From an uncultured Marinoscillum sp. (GTDB taxonomy: Bacteria; Bacteroidota; Bacteroidia; Cytophagales; MED-G16), in contig CACOMW010000001.1 of assembly GCA_902628365.1 (NCBI GenBank), forward strand, positions 87,626 to 151,625: a stretch of DNA of 64,000 bases, written 5' to 3'. This document shows positions 7,452-16,923 of this stretch, one piece after another; within the stretch, counting starts at the first letter, position 1, and the number at the start of each line of letters is the position of its first letter. Position numbers and translations under genes: made by a program. Below the pieces are notes generated by a model. It searched no databases. It saw nothing but the letters and a program-made list of their open reading frames with translations, and had not been told where the DNA came from.

Positions 7452-9869
7452 ATGATAAAATTTTCAAAACTACTTGCAAATAAAATAAAGTTATCTAAGC
7501 AGGAAATTTTAAACGATTATTATTTAATTAATGAGAGTAGAAATATAAGTCTTATTGGTAGAAAGGAAGTTTTTATGGGAAGAGCAAAATTTGGAGTTTT
7601 TGGTGATGGTAAAGAATTACCCCAAATAGCTATGTCTAAAGTTTTTAAAAACGGTGATATTAGATCTGGTTATTATAGAGATCAAACTTTTATGATGGCT
7701 ATTGATCAATTAAATTCTGAGCAGTTTTTTGCTCAACTTTATGCTAATACTGATATATCAAAAGATCCTCATTCTGGAGGTAGACAAATGAATTCTCATT
7801 TTGCTACTAGGATGCTAAATAATAAAGGAGAGTGGAAAACATTAACTGACATTAAAAATTCATCTAGTGATGTTTCATGTGTAGCGGGACAAATGCCACG
7901 ACTTGTTGGTTTAGCATATGCTTCTAAATTATATAGAAAAAATAAAGAACTAAAAAATTATCCAGACTTTTCAGTAAATGGGAATGAAATTGCATTTGGA
8001 ACAATTGGAAATGCAGCTACATCTGAGGGTCATTTTTGGGAAGCAATTAATGCTGCGGGTGTTTTACAGATACCCTTTATATTATCAATTTGGGATGATG
8101 ATTATGGAATTTCAGTACCTTCAGAATATCATACAACTCGGAATGATTTATCAAAAGCTTTGAAAGGATTCCAAAGAAAAAATGATAAAGAAAATGGGTT
8201 TGAATTATTTGAAGTTTTTGGTTGGGACTATATCGGTTTAATAGACGCCTATATTAATGCTGAAAAATTTGCAAGAAAATACCATGTCCCTTGTATTGTT
8301 CATGTTAAAGAATTGACTCAACCCCAGGGTCATACAACTTCTGGTTCCCATGAAAGATATAAAAGTAAAGAAAGGTTAAAATGGGAAAGAGATAACGATT
8401 GTATAAAAATGATGAGAAAATGGATTTTGGAGAATCAAATCGCTGATGAAAATGAATTGGATAAAATTGAAAATAAAGCAGTTCTTGACTCAAAAAAAAG
8501 TAGAGATATAGCTTGGAAGGATTATAGAAATGAGATAAAAGAGGATCTTCAGGATGCTATTTCGGTATTAACTAGAGTGGCACAAAATAGTCCAAAAAAT
8601 AAAAATGAAATAATTAATTTTAGAAATGAATTAAATTCAATTCTTTTTCCTTTAAAAAGTGATATTTACAGGTGTTTAAAAAAAGTTTTGATAATTATAA
8701 GAGGTGAGGAAAATATAGCTAAAAATTTTCTAATCGACTTGATAAATGAAAAATCAGAAAAATATACTTATCAATACAGTTCTCATTTATATAGTGAATC
8801 AAAGTTTTCTGCACTAAAGATTACAGAAGTAAAACCAACATATGATGAAAATTCAAAAATCGTAGATGGTCGAGAAATTATAAATTCTTGTTTTCATTCT
8901 ATATTTAGTAATAATAAGCTTGTTTTTGCAGTTGGAGAAGATGTTGGTTTAATTGGAGGTGTTAATCAAGGCTTTGCAGGAATTCAGGAAAAATTTGGAA
9001 AATTAAGAATTACCGATACCAGTGTGAGAGAAGCAACAATAATTGGTCAAGGTATTGGGGCAGCACTTAGAGGGTTAAGGCCAATTGTTGAAGTGCAGTA
9101 CCTTGATTATATATACTGGGCAATTCAAACGCTTGCAGATGATCTAGCAACTCTTCAATATAGAACAAAAGGTGGTCAAAAAGCTCCAGTTATTATCAGG
9201 ACTCGGGGGCACAGACTGGAAGGGATATGGCACTCAGGATCACCCATGAGTGTACTTGTAAATAGTTTAAGAGGAATTCATATTCTTACTCCTAGAAACT
9301 TTGTTCAGGCAGCTGGTATGTATAATACAATGTTATCATCTGATGAACCTTCAATAATTGTTGAACCACTCAATGCATATAGATCAAAAGAAAAAATGCC
9401 AAATAATATAGCTGATATTAAAGTTTCTTTAGGTATGCCAGAAATTATTAGAAAAGGAAGTGATATCACAATAGTAACATATGGTTCTATTATTAAAATA
9501 GTAGAGGAAGCATCTATTATGTTAGAAAAGATTGGAATTTCTTGTGAAATAATAGATGTACAAACTCTTCTCCCTTTTGATATCAATCACATTATTTTAG
9601 GATCAATAAAAAAAACAAATAGGGTTGTATTTTTAGATGAAGATGTTCCTGGAGGATGTACTGCATATATGATGCAAAAAGTTTTGGAAGAACAAAATGC
9701 ATATAGATATTTAGATTCCAAACCAATAACAATATCAGCTAAGGAACACAGGCCATCTTATAGTAGTGATGGTGATTATTTTTCAAAGCCAAATTCTGAA
9801 GAAATTTTTGAAGTAATCTATAATTTATTTAATGAAACAGATCCAAGATCCTATCCTAGTTTAATTTAA
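7452..9869 (+). CDS. 2-oxoacid dehydrogenase E1, fused alpha and beta subunits
   Basis: This is the thiamine-diphosphate-dependent decarboxylating subunit of a 2-oxoacid dehydrogenase complex. The 805-residue protein fuses alpha (about 1-400) and beta (about 465-805) chains that are separate in many bacteria. The alpha part has the TPP motif region GNAATSEGHFWEAINAAG and IWDDDYGISVP. The beta part has VFAVGEDVGLIGG, FGKLRITDTSVREATIIGQG, VEVQYLDYIYWAIQ and a C-terminal transketolase domain with FLDEDVPGG. Fused forms of this kind are common in Bacteroidota and usually called branched-chain (2-oxoisovalerate) dehydrogenase E1. Substrate preference cannot be read from the sequence. An E2 gene lies at 38699-40033, not adjacent. 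Confidence 0.9.
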   Translation: MIKFSKLLANKIKLSKQEILNDYYLINESRNISLIGRKEVFMGRAKFGVFGDGKELPQIAMSKVFKNGDIRSGYYRDQTFMMAIDQLNSEQFFAQLYANTDISKDPHSGGRQMNSHFATRMLNNKGEWKTLTDIKNSSSDVSCVAGQMPRLVGLAYASKLYRKNKELKNYPDFSVNGNEIAFGTIGNAATSEGHFWEAINAAGVLQIPFILSIWDDDYGISVPSEYHTTRNDLSKALKGFQRKNDKENGFELFEVFGWDYIGLIDAYINAEKFARKYHVPCIVHVKELTQPQGHTTSGSHERYKSKERLKWERDNDCIKMMRKWILENQIADENELDKIENKAVLDSKKSRDIAWKDYRNEIKEDLQDAISVLTRVAQNSPKNKNEIINFRNELNSILFPLKSDIYRCLKKVLIIIRGEENIAKNFLIDLINEKSEKYTYQYSSHLYSESKFSALKITEVKPTYDENSKIVDGREIINSCFHSIFSNNKLVFAVGEDVGLIGGVNQGFAGIQEKFGKLRITDTSVREATIIGQGIGAALRGLRPIVEVQYLDYIYWAIQTLADDLATLQYRTKGGQKAPVIIRTRGHRLEGIWHSGSPMSVLVNSLRGIHILTPRNFVQAAGMYNTMLSSDEPSIIVEPLNAYRSKEKMPNNIADIKVSLGMPEIIRKGSDITIVTYGSIIKIVEEASIMLEKIGISCEIIDVQTLLPFDINHIILGSIKKTNRVVFLDEDVPGGCTAYMMQKVLEEQNAYRYLDSKPITISAKEHRPSYSSDGDYFSKPNSEEIFEVIYNLFNETDPRSYPSLI

Positions 9870-10610
9870 TTAATTTTTTAATATAGAATTGAGTGTAAAA
9901 TCTTGAGTTTCAATAATATTACTATTGTTTAAACTTCGATCTTTAATTTTTATTTTTAATTTAAATGTTTCATTTTCTAAAACACTCTTGAATCCATAAG
10001 AAACCATAGAATAAGTCAAGTTTCCACTAATTGATTGAGAATTGGAACTGATATTTAGAGGTGGAAATCTTGAATTAAAGTCTAGTCCGCAAGAATATTC
10101 TTTATCAAAAATTTTTTTCCAGTCTACAAATTCATAATTTTCTCCATTTTTAATATAATATTCTACAAAAATATTTTTATTATTTTCATTTTTTTGAATG
10201 TAAAAAGTATCAAGTTCTGTAGTTTGAAAAACAGTATCAATAATATAATCTTGACAATTGAAAGAAGGTCTAGAATCATCATTACTAAATAGAGAATAGG
10301 ATCCATTTGGTTTATATAAATAGAGTGGTGGAGTAACATTTGCTGATCCTAAAGTTACCCAAGTTAAATTTTCATCAATTATTGCATCATATGGATTATA
10401 AGGAAAATTAATATCATCGTTAGATAAACCCAAATCACCATCTCCATCAGTAAATGATATTGTTAAATTAATTGAGTCTTGATTTATATTATTACTACTT
10501 TTTACATATTCTATTTTATCAAACGAGATTGATGGTATATTTGAAAACTCTTCTTTTGGTAGGCAATTTGAAAGAAATAAATATATAATAACAATTAATA
10601 ATCTATTCAT
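9870..10610 (-). CDS. Secreted lipoprotein of unknown function
   Basis: The 246-residue protein starts with a lipoprotein signal (hydrophobic stretch then LFLSNC, lipid-bearing Cys16). Residues about 45-65 hold FTDGDGDLGLSNDD, an Asp/Gly-rich segment that recurs in Bacteroidota lipoproteins and may bind calcium. The rest looks like beta-sandwich sequence, ending with LKIKIKDRSLNNSNIIET. It is convergent with the E1 gene with no spacer at all (stops at 9869 and 9870) and 8 bp downstream of the DUF255 protein gene, so it is probably co-transcribed with that gene. Function unknown. Confidence 0.8.
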   Translation of the reverse strand: MNRLLIVIIYLFLSNCLPKEEFSNIPSISFDKIEYVKSSNNINQDSINLTISFTDGDGDLGLSNDDINFPYNPYDAIIDENLTWVTLGSANVTPPLYLYKPNGSYSLFSNDDSRPSFNCQDYIIDTVFQTTELDTFYIQKNENNKNIFVEYYIKNGENYEFVDWKKIFDKEYSCGLDFNSRFPPLNISSNSQSISGNLTYSMVSYGFKSVLENETFKLKIKIKDRSLNNSNIIETQDFTLNSILKN

Positions 10611-10618
10611 AATAAAAG

Positions 10619-12634
10619 CTAATTTAATATATTATTATTTTTAATTAATTTATTTAATTCATCCAAATTATTTACGGGTAACTGACAAACTTTGTTTTTA
10701 CATAAATAGATATTAATTTTTTTTGAAAATATTTTTCCTTTCATAAGTTTCATCTTATTTTTTTTTTCAGATGCTAATATTACTTTGTTTGTTAAATATT
10801 TTAAATTAATTTTTCTTATTGTAGCTGTTGTATTTTTTCCAGTCAGAATAATTTCATTAAATCCTATTCTATAATTTAATAATACATTTAACCAGTTTGA
10901 TAAAAATGAATGTTCGTATTTGCAAATCTTAATAACATTTAGAAGCATATTTTCACCAATTTTAAAATATTTACTTTCATTAAATAGTTTTGAAATTTTA
11001 ATTAAATTTTCAGCCATTATAGAGTTTGATGAAGGTATAACGTTATCAAATAGTTCTATTTTTTTTACAATTAGTTTATTTGATTGTTTCGATGTATAAT
11101 AAAAAAACTTTTCTTTTTTTGAATAAAATTTTTGAATTGATATATCTATTAATTTTTTTGTAATATCAAGGTATCTCATCTCTTGAGTTATTTCGTGATA
11201 TTTAATCAAACTTTTGATAATTAAAGCATAATCATCAAAAAAACCTTCTCTATGATTATTATAAGTATGTAGAAGCTTATCTTTTATTATCATTGATTCT
11301 CTTAAGAATGATATATTCTTTTTTGCAATTCTTAGAAATTTATCATCTTTTGTTGCTTCATATGTATTTAATAATCCAATAAGAGCTAAGCCATTCCAAG
11401 AGGATATTATTTTTTTATCAATTATTGGTTTCTCCTTTTTATTTCGTTTTTTAATTAGTTTAAATTTGAAATTATCTAGTTTTTTTAAAAATTTTTTTTT
11501 ATTTATTTTCCATTTTTTTATAAACCTTGAATCATCATATCTTCTATTTAATGTAAATTCATCTTGATATATATTTAGACCATAATATTCACTAAACATT
11601 TTATAATCTTTTCCTGCTACTTTAATAAATTCATTCTTATTCCATTTATAATATTTGCCTTCTTCTCCTTCAGAATCTGCATCAATTGATGAATAAAAAC
11701 CACCATTTGAATCCATCATTTCATTTTTTAACCAATTTATGGTATCATAAAGAACTTTTTTATATTTATCATCATTCGTTATCTTATAAAAATTTGAATA
11801 TAAATTTAGTAATTGACCATTATCATATAACATTTTTTCAAAATGTGGAATTTTCCACTTTTCATCAACTGAATATCTATAAAAACCTCCTTCTAATTGA
11901 TCATAAATACCCCCTTTAGAAATTTGATTCAATGTCAATGATATGTGATTTTTAACTTTTTTATCATTAAAAAAAAATGAATAATTAATTAAAAATTCCC
12001 ATATAGATGGCATTGGAAATTTAGGCGCCCCAATTAAACCACCATTGATTTCATCAAATTTTGATTTTAAATTTTTAACAATATTTTCAAAGTAATTTTT
12101 ATTAATTTTTTTATCATACCTAGAAAGATTATATTTTTCAATTTCACTTTTTTTTAATGATTTTGTAAAATTAATAGCTGATTTTTCAATTTCTTCTCTA
12201 TTATTTTTATAAGCATCAGAAACACTTATCAAAAGATTTTTCCAATTATTTTTGGTGAAATATGTTCCGCCATAGAAAGGTTTTTGATTAGGTGTTAAAA
12301 AAACATTTAATGGCCAGCCTCCATTAATACCCATATTTTGAATAGATTCCATATATATTTTATCGATATCCGGCCTTTCTTCTCTATCTACTTTTATGTT
12401 AACAAAAAAAGAATTCATTATTTCGGCTATTTTTTCATCCATAAATGACTCTTTCTCCATTACATGACACCAGTGACATGAAGAGTATCCTATACTTAGT
12501 ATAATAGGTTTTTTTTCTTTTTCTGCTTTGTTTAGACTTTCTTCATTCCATGAAAACCAATTTACAGGATTTTTAGAATGGCTTTGTAAATACAGGCTAT
12601 TTTCATATTTTAAAGAATTAGGCGTATTTTTCAT
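10619..12634 (-). CDS. YyaL/SSP411-like protein (thioredoxin fold DUF255 plus alpha/alpha toroid)
   Basis: The 671-residue protein belongs to the YyaL / spermatogenesis-associated protein 20 family. The N-terminal DUF255 thioredoxin-like domain has SLYLQSHSKNPVNWFSW and GYSSCHWCHVMEKESF with Cys53 and Cys56, followed by VKVDREERPDIDKIYM and GGWPLNVFLTPN. The rest (about 190-600) is like glycan-epimerase helical barrels, with GGFYRYSVDEKWKIPHFEKM and SSWNGLALIGL. Length is normal. The bacterial function is not firmly known; the redox Cys pair suggests a redox or repair role. The protein is unusually Lys-rich, in line with the local base composition. Confidence 0.9.
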   Translation of the reverse strand: MKNTPNSLKYENSLYLQSHSKNPVNWFSWNEESLNKAEKEKKPIILSIGYSSCHWCHVMEKESFMDEKIAEIMNSFFVNIKVDREERPDIDKIYMESIQNMGINGGWPLNVFLTPNQKPFYGGTYFTKNNWKNLLISVSDAYKNNREEIEKSAINFTKSLKKSEIEKYNLSRYDKKINKNYFENIVKNLKSKFDEINGGLIGAPKFPMPSIWEFLINYSFFFNDKKVKNHISLTLNQISKGGIYDQLEGGFYRYSVDEKWKIPHFEKMLYDNGQLLNLYSNFYKITNDDKYKKVLYDTINWLKNEMMDSNGGFYSSIDADSEGEEGKYYKWNKNEFIKVAGKDYKMFSEYYGLNIYQDEFTLNRRYDDSRFIKKWKINKKKFLKKLDNFKFKLIKKRNKKEKPIIDKKIISSWNGLALIGLLNTYEATKDDKFLRIAKKNISFLRESMIIKDKLLHTYNNHREGFFDDYALIIKSLIKYHEITQEMRYLDITKKLIDISIQKFYSKKEKFFYYTSKQSNKLIVKKIELFDNVIPSSNSIMAENLIKISKLFNESKYFKIGENMLLNVIKICKYEHSFLSNWLNVLLNYRIGFNEIILTGKNTTATIRKINLKYLTNKVILASEKKNKMKLMKGKIFSKKINIYLCKNKVCQLPVNNLDELNKLIKNNNILN

Positions 12635-12681
12635 AAAGAGTTATAATTAACGATAAAATTATAATTATCAATAAAGTTTAA

Positions 12682-12689
12682 TATCTTTG
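12682..12689 (+). promoter_or_regulatory. Possible -7 box for the small lipoprotein gene
   Basis: TATCTTTG matches TAnnTTTG and is 21 bp upstream of the ATG at 12711. Upstream TTTG is not evident. Confidence 0.35.
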
Positions 12690-12710
12690 CGTTAGAAATT
12701 GAATTTTAAA

Positions 12711-12854
12711 ATGATTAGAATCATTTATATTTTCCTTTTTACTTTAATAATTTCTTGTCAACAGAAGTTATGTCCTACATATTCATCAGTTTATGATTTA
12801 CATACTGAGTCTTCTGAAGTTAAAACTATAAAAAAACAAAAAGTAAGTTTATAA
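12711..12854 (+). CDS. Tiny lipoprotein (47 residues) overlapping rnpB
   Basis: An ATG frame of 47 codons encodes a short hydrophobic signal followed by TLIISC, a clear lipobox with Cys16, then a mature part of only about 30 residues beginning CQQKLCPTYSSVY. Such minimal 'CP-Y' lipoproteins are familiar in Flavobacteriia, but I know no function. The last five codons and stop (12840-12854) lie within the 3' end of the RNase P RNA gene on the other strand. A -7-like box sits just upstream. Support is the lipobox, the start and the intact frame; no homology search was possible. Confidence 0.65.
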   Translation: MIRIIYIFLFTLIISCQQKLCPTYSSVYDLHTESSEVKTIKKQKVSL

Positions 12855-13207
12855 GCCGGATTCTGTATTTAATTTTTAAAATTAAATTCTTATCATTTAT
12901 CTAGACTTAATATTGCTATTAAGTTCAATCGGTCTACCCGTTCAAAAAATAGCGAGCAACTATTAGTGAAAATCACATTTGAACTACTTGACCTTTCAGT
13001 TTATAAGGTTTACAAAACATTTAATATCACTATTAAACTGGTAAGCTTTTACCTTACCTTTTCACCCTTACCTAAATTAGGCGGTTTATTTTCTGTTGCA
13101 CTTTCTGTTCTCAAAAAAGAGACCTTCCAGTTAGGAAGTATAATGCTCTATACTGTCCGGACTTTCCTCTTCATAATATTTTATGAAGCGATAAGACAAC
13201 TTACTTT
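12840..13207 (-). ncRNA. rnpB: RNase P RNA (bacterial type A)
   Basis: This is the catalytic RNA that trims tRNA 5' ends. Read on the minus strand, the 5' region has GAGGAAAGTCCGGAC (plus-strand complement at 13157-13171), the invariant CR-I segment. The 3' region has AGAATCCGGCTTAT (complement at 12851-12864), the usual end of the molecule. The P1 helix is formed by 12840-12849 and 13198-13207, a perfect 10-bp match. The length of about 368 nt is normal. A T-rich run follows the 3' P1 strand. A -7-like box lies at 13210-13217, so the true 5' end may be a few bases inside the given limit. Confidence 0.95.
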
Positions 13208-13209
13208 GA

Positions 13210-13217
13210 CAAAAGTA
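13210..13217 (-). promoter_or_regulatory. -7 box of the rnpB promoter
   Basis: On the minus strand this reads TACTTTTG, matching TAnnTTTG, directly before the RNase P RNA 5' end. The same octamer occurs in the tRNA-Lys and nqr promoters of this window, which strengthens the call. Confidence 0.6.
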
Positions 13218-13221
13218 TGTA

Positions 13222-13229
13222 TATTTTTG
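13222..13229 (+). promoter_or_regulatory. Possible -7 box for tsaD
   Basis: TATTTTTG matches TAnnTTTG, 19 bp before the tsaD ATG. It lies back to back with the rnpB -7 box only four bases away. Confidence 0.35.
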
Positions 13230-13248
13230 TAAGAAATTATATTTTAAA

Positions 13249-14253
13249 ATGAAAGAAGTTATTTTAGCAATTGAAACTTCATGTGATGATACATCAGCTG
13301 CAATCGCAATAGATGGTATTGTGAAAAGTAATATTATAATATCTCAAGGCATTCATTCTAAACACGGAGGAGTAGTTCCTGAAATTTCATCAAGAGAACA
13401 TCAAAAAAATATAATTTTAGTTGTTAAAGAAGCACTTAGATCTGCAAAAATTCAAAAAAATGATCTTAATGCTATTTCTTTTACAGTAGGTCCAGGTTTG
13501 TTAGGATCTTTATTGGTTGGTTGTTCTTTTGCCAAATCACTTTCTTTTGCATTAAATATTCCATTAATTGGAGTTGATCACATGAAAGCTCATGTTTTAT
13601 CCAATTTTATAGACGAACCTATTCCAAATTTTCCTTTTATTTGTTTAACAGTTAGCGGAGGGCATACACAATTAGTTTTAGTTAAAGATTTTCTTAATAT
13701 GGATATAATTGGAGAAACATTAGATGATGCAGTTGGAGAAGCTTTTGATAAATCTGCAAAAATTTTAGGAATTGAATATCCAGGGGGACCTATAATTGAT
13801 AAGATTTCTAAAAATGGTGATCCTTTGAAATATAAATTTTCAAAGCCTAGAATATCTGATTTAAACTTTTCTTTTAGTGGAATAAAGACTTCAATATTAT
13901 ACTTTGTAAAATCGGAAATGGAAAAAGACCCTATGTTTGTAGAAAAAAATTTAAATGATATTGCAGCAAGTATTCAGTATTCATTAGTTGAAATTTTAAA
14001 GGAAAAACTAATCAAAGCAGCTAATAAATATAAAATTTCAAATATTGCTATTGCTGGGGGCGTTTCTGCAAATTCATTATTGAGGAAAGAAATAGATAAA
14101 CTTAAATCAATATATAACTGGAAAACTTTCATTCCAAAGACAGAATATTGTACTGATAATGCTGCCATGATTGCTATTGCTGCACACTATTATATTAAAG
14201 AAAAGATGTTTGATGATATAAACATATGTCCTAATCCCAGATTAAATTTTTAA
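13249..14253 (+). CDS. tsaD: tRNA N6-adenosine threonylcarbamoyltransferase TsaD
   Basis: TsaD transfers the threonylcarbamoyl group to A37 of tRNAs reading ANN codons, together with TsaB and TsaE. The 334-residue length is typical. The ASKHA fold shows IETSCDDTSAAI at the N terminus, HGGVVPEISSREH, TVGPGLLGSLLVG, and DHMKAHVLSN with the metal ligands His111 and His115. Later motifs are TVSGGHTQLV, GEAFDKSAKILG, YPGGP, IAGGVSANSLLR and CTDNAAMIA with the metal-binding Asp. The stop overlaps the smpB start (TAATG), so the two are translationally coupled. Confidence 0.97.
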   Translation: MKEVILAIETSCDDTSAAIAIDGIVKSNIIISQGIHSKHGGVVPEISSREHQKNIILVVKEALRSAKIQKNDLNAISFTVGPGLLGSLLVGCSFAKSLSFALNIPLIGVDHMKAHVLSNFIDEPIPNFPFICLTVSGGHTQLVLVKDFLNMDIIGETLDDAVGEAFDKSAKILGIEYPGGPIIDKISKNGDPLKYKFSKPRISDLNFSFSGIKTSILYFVKSEMEKDPMFVEKNLNDIAASIQYSLVEILKEKLIKAANKYKISNIAIAGGVSANSLLRKEIDKLKSIYNWKTFIPKTEYCTDNAAMIAIAAHYYIKEKMFDDINICPNPRLNF

Positions 14254-14702
14254 TGAAAGATAAAAATCAAATCAGAATTATCAATAAAAAAGCCTCATAC
14301 AATTATGAGTTAATTGAATCCTTTACCGCTGGAATTTGTTTAAAAGGAACAGAAATAAAATCTATTAAAGAATCTAATGTATCATTTAATAATGGATTTT
14401 GTTTTTTTAAAAAAAATGAAATTTTTATAAAAGGACTTCATATTTCAGAGTATTTGTATGGAAACACTAACAATCATGATCCTATGAGAGATAAAAAATT
14501 ATTATTAAATAAAAATGAAATAAATAAGCTTAAGAAAAATCTAGAAGAAAAAAACATGGCAATTGTTCCTAAAAAACTATTTATAAATAATAAAGGTCTA
14601 GCAAAAATTGAAATATCATTGGCAAAAGGAAAAAAATTAGTTGATAAGAGGGAAAGTATAAAAAAGAAGGATATTGAAAGAAAATTAAAGCAAAATTATT
14701 AA
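14253..14702 (+). CDS. smpB: SsrA-binding protein SmpB
   Basis: SmpB binds tmRNA and delivers it to stalled ribosomes for trans-translation. The 149-residue protein has the OB-fold start INKKASYNYELIESFTAGI, then LKGTEIKSIKE, HDPMRDKKLLLNKNEI and AIVPKKLFINNKGLAKIEI. The tail ends in KGKKLVDKRESIKKKD, the basic C-terminal helix that mimics the tRNA anticodon arm. It starts within the tsaD stop codon (TAATG) and its stop overlaps the convergent aldehyde dehydrogenase gene by 4 bp. tmRNA itself is not in the window. Confidence 0.97.
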   Translation: MKDKNQIRIINKKASYNYELIESFTAGICLKGTEIKSIKESNVSFNNGFCFFKKNEIFIKGLHISEYLYGNTNNHDPMRDKKLLLNKNEINKLKKNLEEKNMAIVPKKLFINNKGLAKIEISLAKGKKLVDKRESIKKKDIERKLKQNY

Positions 14703-16099
14703 AACCACTTAATTGAAAAATCAATTAATTTTTGTTTTAAGTTATTATATGGGGGCATCATTAAATCAGTAGCACTTGGTAAATTTTGTTTTAAAATACT
14801 TTTTTTATTGGAAAACTCTTCAAATCCATATATTCCTTTTGATTTTCCTACCCCACTATTATTTATTCCTCCAAAAGGTAAATTGCTATTTGAATAATGC
14901 ATCGCGCTATGATTAATACAAACTCCTCCAGAAGAAGTATTATTTATAATTTTTTTTATGTTCTTTTTATTTCTACTGTATATATATAGCGCTAATGGTT
15001 TTTCTTTGTTATTAATAAAATCTATAACTTCATTTATTGATTCATATTCATATAAAGGTAGTATTGGTCCAAAAATTTCTTCATGATTTACAAGTGATTT
15101 TTCTGAGACATTTTCAATTATAGTAGGCTCAATAAAATTTTCTTTTTCATTATAATTTCCTCCATAAATTATCTTAGATCCATTTTTTATTGAATCATCT
15201 AACATAAGTTTTACACGATTAAAGTGCTTTTTATTTACAATTCTACAATATGATGGGGATTCTAATGCATCATTATTATAGTATTCTTTAATTTTTGAAA
15301 TTAAAGCTTTCTGAAATTTTTCTTTAATTGATTTATGAACTAAAAGATAGTCAGGTGCTATACATATTTGTCCGTTATTAATAAATTTTGACCAAGCTAT
15401 TCTTTTTGCAGCATTTTCAATCGATGAAGTATCATCAACAATTGTGGGTGATTTTCCACCTAGTTCTAATGTTACTGAAGCTAAGATTTTTGCTGCTGCT
15501 TTCATCACAATTTTTCCTATTAAAGGAGAGCCAGTAAAATAAATGTGATTGAATGGAATTTCAAGCAAACTTTTTGCAACATCAGGTCCCCCAAGAATTA
15601 CTCGTACTTCATTCTTTTCAAATGTTTTTTCAATAATTAATTTTATTACTTTAGATGTATTTTCAGTAATTTCAGATGGTTTTAAAACAATACAATTTCC
15701 GGATGATATAGCACTAATTAAAGGTATAAGTGAAAGATTAATTGGAAAATTCCAAGGGGTAATGATAAGAACAACACCTTTTGCTTCATATTTTATATAT
15801 GAATTTGATCCAAGAAGTGAAACTGGAGTTTTTACTTTTTTATCTTTAACCCAATTTTTAAGATTCTTTATATTATGTTTGATTTCAGATGTAACCGGGT
15901 AAATTTCAGTTAAATCAATTTCAGAGGGATGCTTTTTAAAGTCATCAAATAAGGCTTTATGAATTTGACTTTTATGATTAATTAAAACTTTTTTTAATTT
16001 TTCTAATTTAGAAATTCTCTCTTTATAAGAAGTGTTTCCAACTCTATTTTGATTTTTTTTTAATTCTAGAAAAACTTTTTTTAGTTCAGATGAGATCAT
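14699..16099 (-). CDS. NAD(P)-dependent aldehyde dehydrogenase (ALDH3-like)
   Basis: This enzyme oxidises aldehydes to carboxylic acids. The 466-residue length and motifs fit the ALDH3-like branch that includes fatty aldehyde dehydrogenases. Visible are LIITPWNFPINLSLIPL (cofactor binding), IYFTGSPLIGK, LELGGKSPTIV with the general-base Glu, NNGQICIAPDYLLVH with the catalytic Cys, and EEIFGPILPLYEY. The C-terminal PFGGINNSGVGKSKGIYGF is also typical. It is the last gene of a minus-strand run downstream of crcB (2 bp gap). The substrate is not predictable from sequence. Confidence 0.92.
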   Translation of the reverse strand: MISSELKKVFLELKKNQNRVGNTSYKERISKLEKLKKVLINHKSQIHKALFDDFKKHPSEIDLTEIYPVTSEIKHNIKNLKNWVKDKKVKTPVSLLGSNSYIKYEAKGVVLIITPWNFPINLSLIPLISAISSGNCIVLKPSEITENTSKVIKLIIEKTFEKNEVRVILGGPDVAKSLLEIPFNHIYFTGSPLIGKIVMKAAAKILASVTLELGGKSPTIVDDTSSIENAAKRIAWSKFINNGQICIAPDYLLVHKSIKEKFQKALISKIKEYYNNDALESPSYCRIVNKKHFNRVKLMLDDSIKNGSKIIYGGNYNEKENFIEPTIIENVSEKSLVNHEEIFGPILPLYEYESINEVIDFINNKEKPLALYIYSRNKKNIKKIINNTSSGGVCINHSAMHYSNSNLPFGGINNSGVGKSKGIYGFEEFSNKKSILKQNLPSATDLMMPPYNNLKQKLIDFSIKWF

Positions 16100-16101
16100 A
16101 A

Positions 16102-16470
16102 TTATTTAATAAATATCGTTCCAAAATAACAAAATAATAATCCAAAACCAATACTAGAAATTATATATAGTAGCATTAAAAAAAATTTTCCATCATAAAT
16201 TAAATTAAGGCTTTCCATTGAAAAAGTAGAAAATGTTGTTAACCCTCCACAAAAACCAATACCAATAAAAAGGTATAATTTATTTGAAAACAAATCATTT
16301 TCCTTAGCTAACAATGAAATCAATAACCCCAATATAAAACAACCAATTATATTGATCAGAAAGGTTCCATATGGAAAAAAATTTAAATTCTTTTCGAAAA
16401 TTTTACCTATTCCATATCTTAAAATAGTTCCTATAAACCCACCTAATCCAATCAAAATGATATTTTTCAT
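16102..16470 (-). CDS. crcB: Fluoride efflux channel FluC/CrcB
   Basis: CrcB (FluC) forms a dual-topology dimeric channel that exports fluoride across the inner membrane. The 122-residue protein has four hydrophobic helices and the family motifs [13 protein letters not shown] at the N terminus, [16 protein letters not shown] in helix 2, and [15 protein letters not shown] in the broken helix 3, whose Gly and Phe residues line the fluoride path. The start overlaps the msrB stop by 4 bp (ATGA type), so the two are coupled. I saw no fluoride riboswitch upstream of the run. Confidence 0.94.
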   Translation of the reverse strand: MKNIILIGLGGFIGTILRYGIGKIFEKNLNFFPYGTFLINIIGCFILGLLISLLAKENDLFSNKLYLFIGIGFCGGLTTFSTFSMESLNLIYDGKFFLMLLYIISSIGFGLLFCYFGTIFIK

Positions 16471-16916
16471 TTTTTAGACTTAGGATAGAATTCTAAAGCA
16501 GCAGAATTAATACAATATCTTAAACCTGTGGGGTTTGGTCCATCATTAAAAAGATGCCCTAAATGTCCTTTACAATTTGAACATATAACTTCAATTCTTT
16601 TCATTCCATAACTATTATCTTCTTGAAAATTTACATAATTATCACTAGATACATCGTAAAAACATGGCCATCCAGTACCTGATTCAAATTTTGTATTTGA
16701 AATAAATAGTTCTTGGTCACAACCAGCACATCTATATGTTCCCTCTTTTTTATTATTCCAATATTTCCCAGTAAATGCTCTTTCAGTTCCTTTTTCTCTC
16801 AGCACATAATATTGCATATCAGAAAGCTTTTCTTTCCAAATATCTTTTTCAATTTTTTTATCTTGACTTTGACAATTATAGAAACAGAAAATAGTTATAA
16901 TTAATAGATATCTCAT
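16467..16916 (-). CDS. msrB: Peptide-methionine (R)-S-oxide reductase MsrB, lipoprotein
   Basis: MsrB reduces methionine-R-sulfoxide in oxidised proteins. The 149-residue protein has the zinc-binding pairs Cys63/Cys66 ([11 protein letters not shown]) and Cys112/Cys115 ([14 protein letters not shown]), the substrate pocket [13 protein letters not shown], and the catalytic Cys135 in [11 protein letters not shown]. The N terminus is hydrophobic and ends in FYNC (Cys15), so this copy is probably an exported lipoprotein acting in the periplasm. Many Bacteroidota have such an envelope copy. It is coupled to crcB by a 4 bp overlap. Confidence 0.94.
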   Translation of the reverse strand: MRYLLIITIFCFYNCQSQDKKIEKDIWKEKLSDMQYYVLREKGTERAFTGKYWNNKKEGTYRCAGCDQELFISNTKFESGTGWPCFYDVSSDNYVNFQEDNSYGMKRIEVICSNCKGHLGHLFNDGPNPTGLRYCINSAALEFYPKSKK

Positions 16917-16923
16917 CTGATGA

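Noticed and set aside
12966..13232. Plus-strand open frame of 88 codons
   Set aside because: It lies almost wholly within the RNase P RNA gene on the opposite strand, which explains the sequence; the peptide has no protein-like features.
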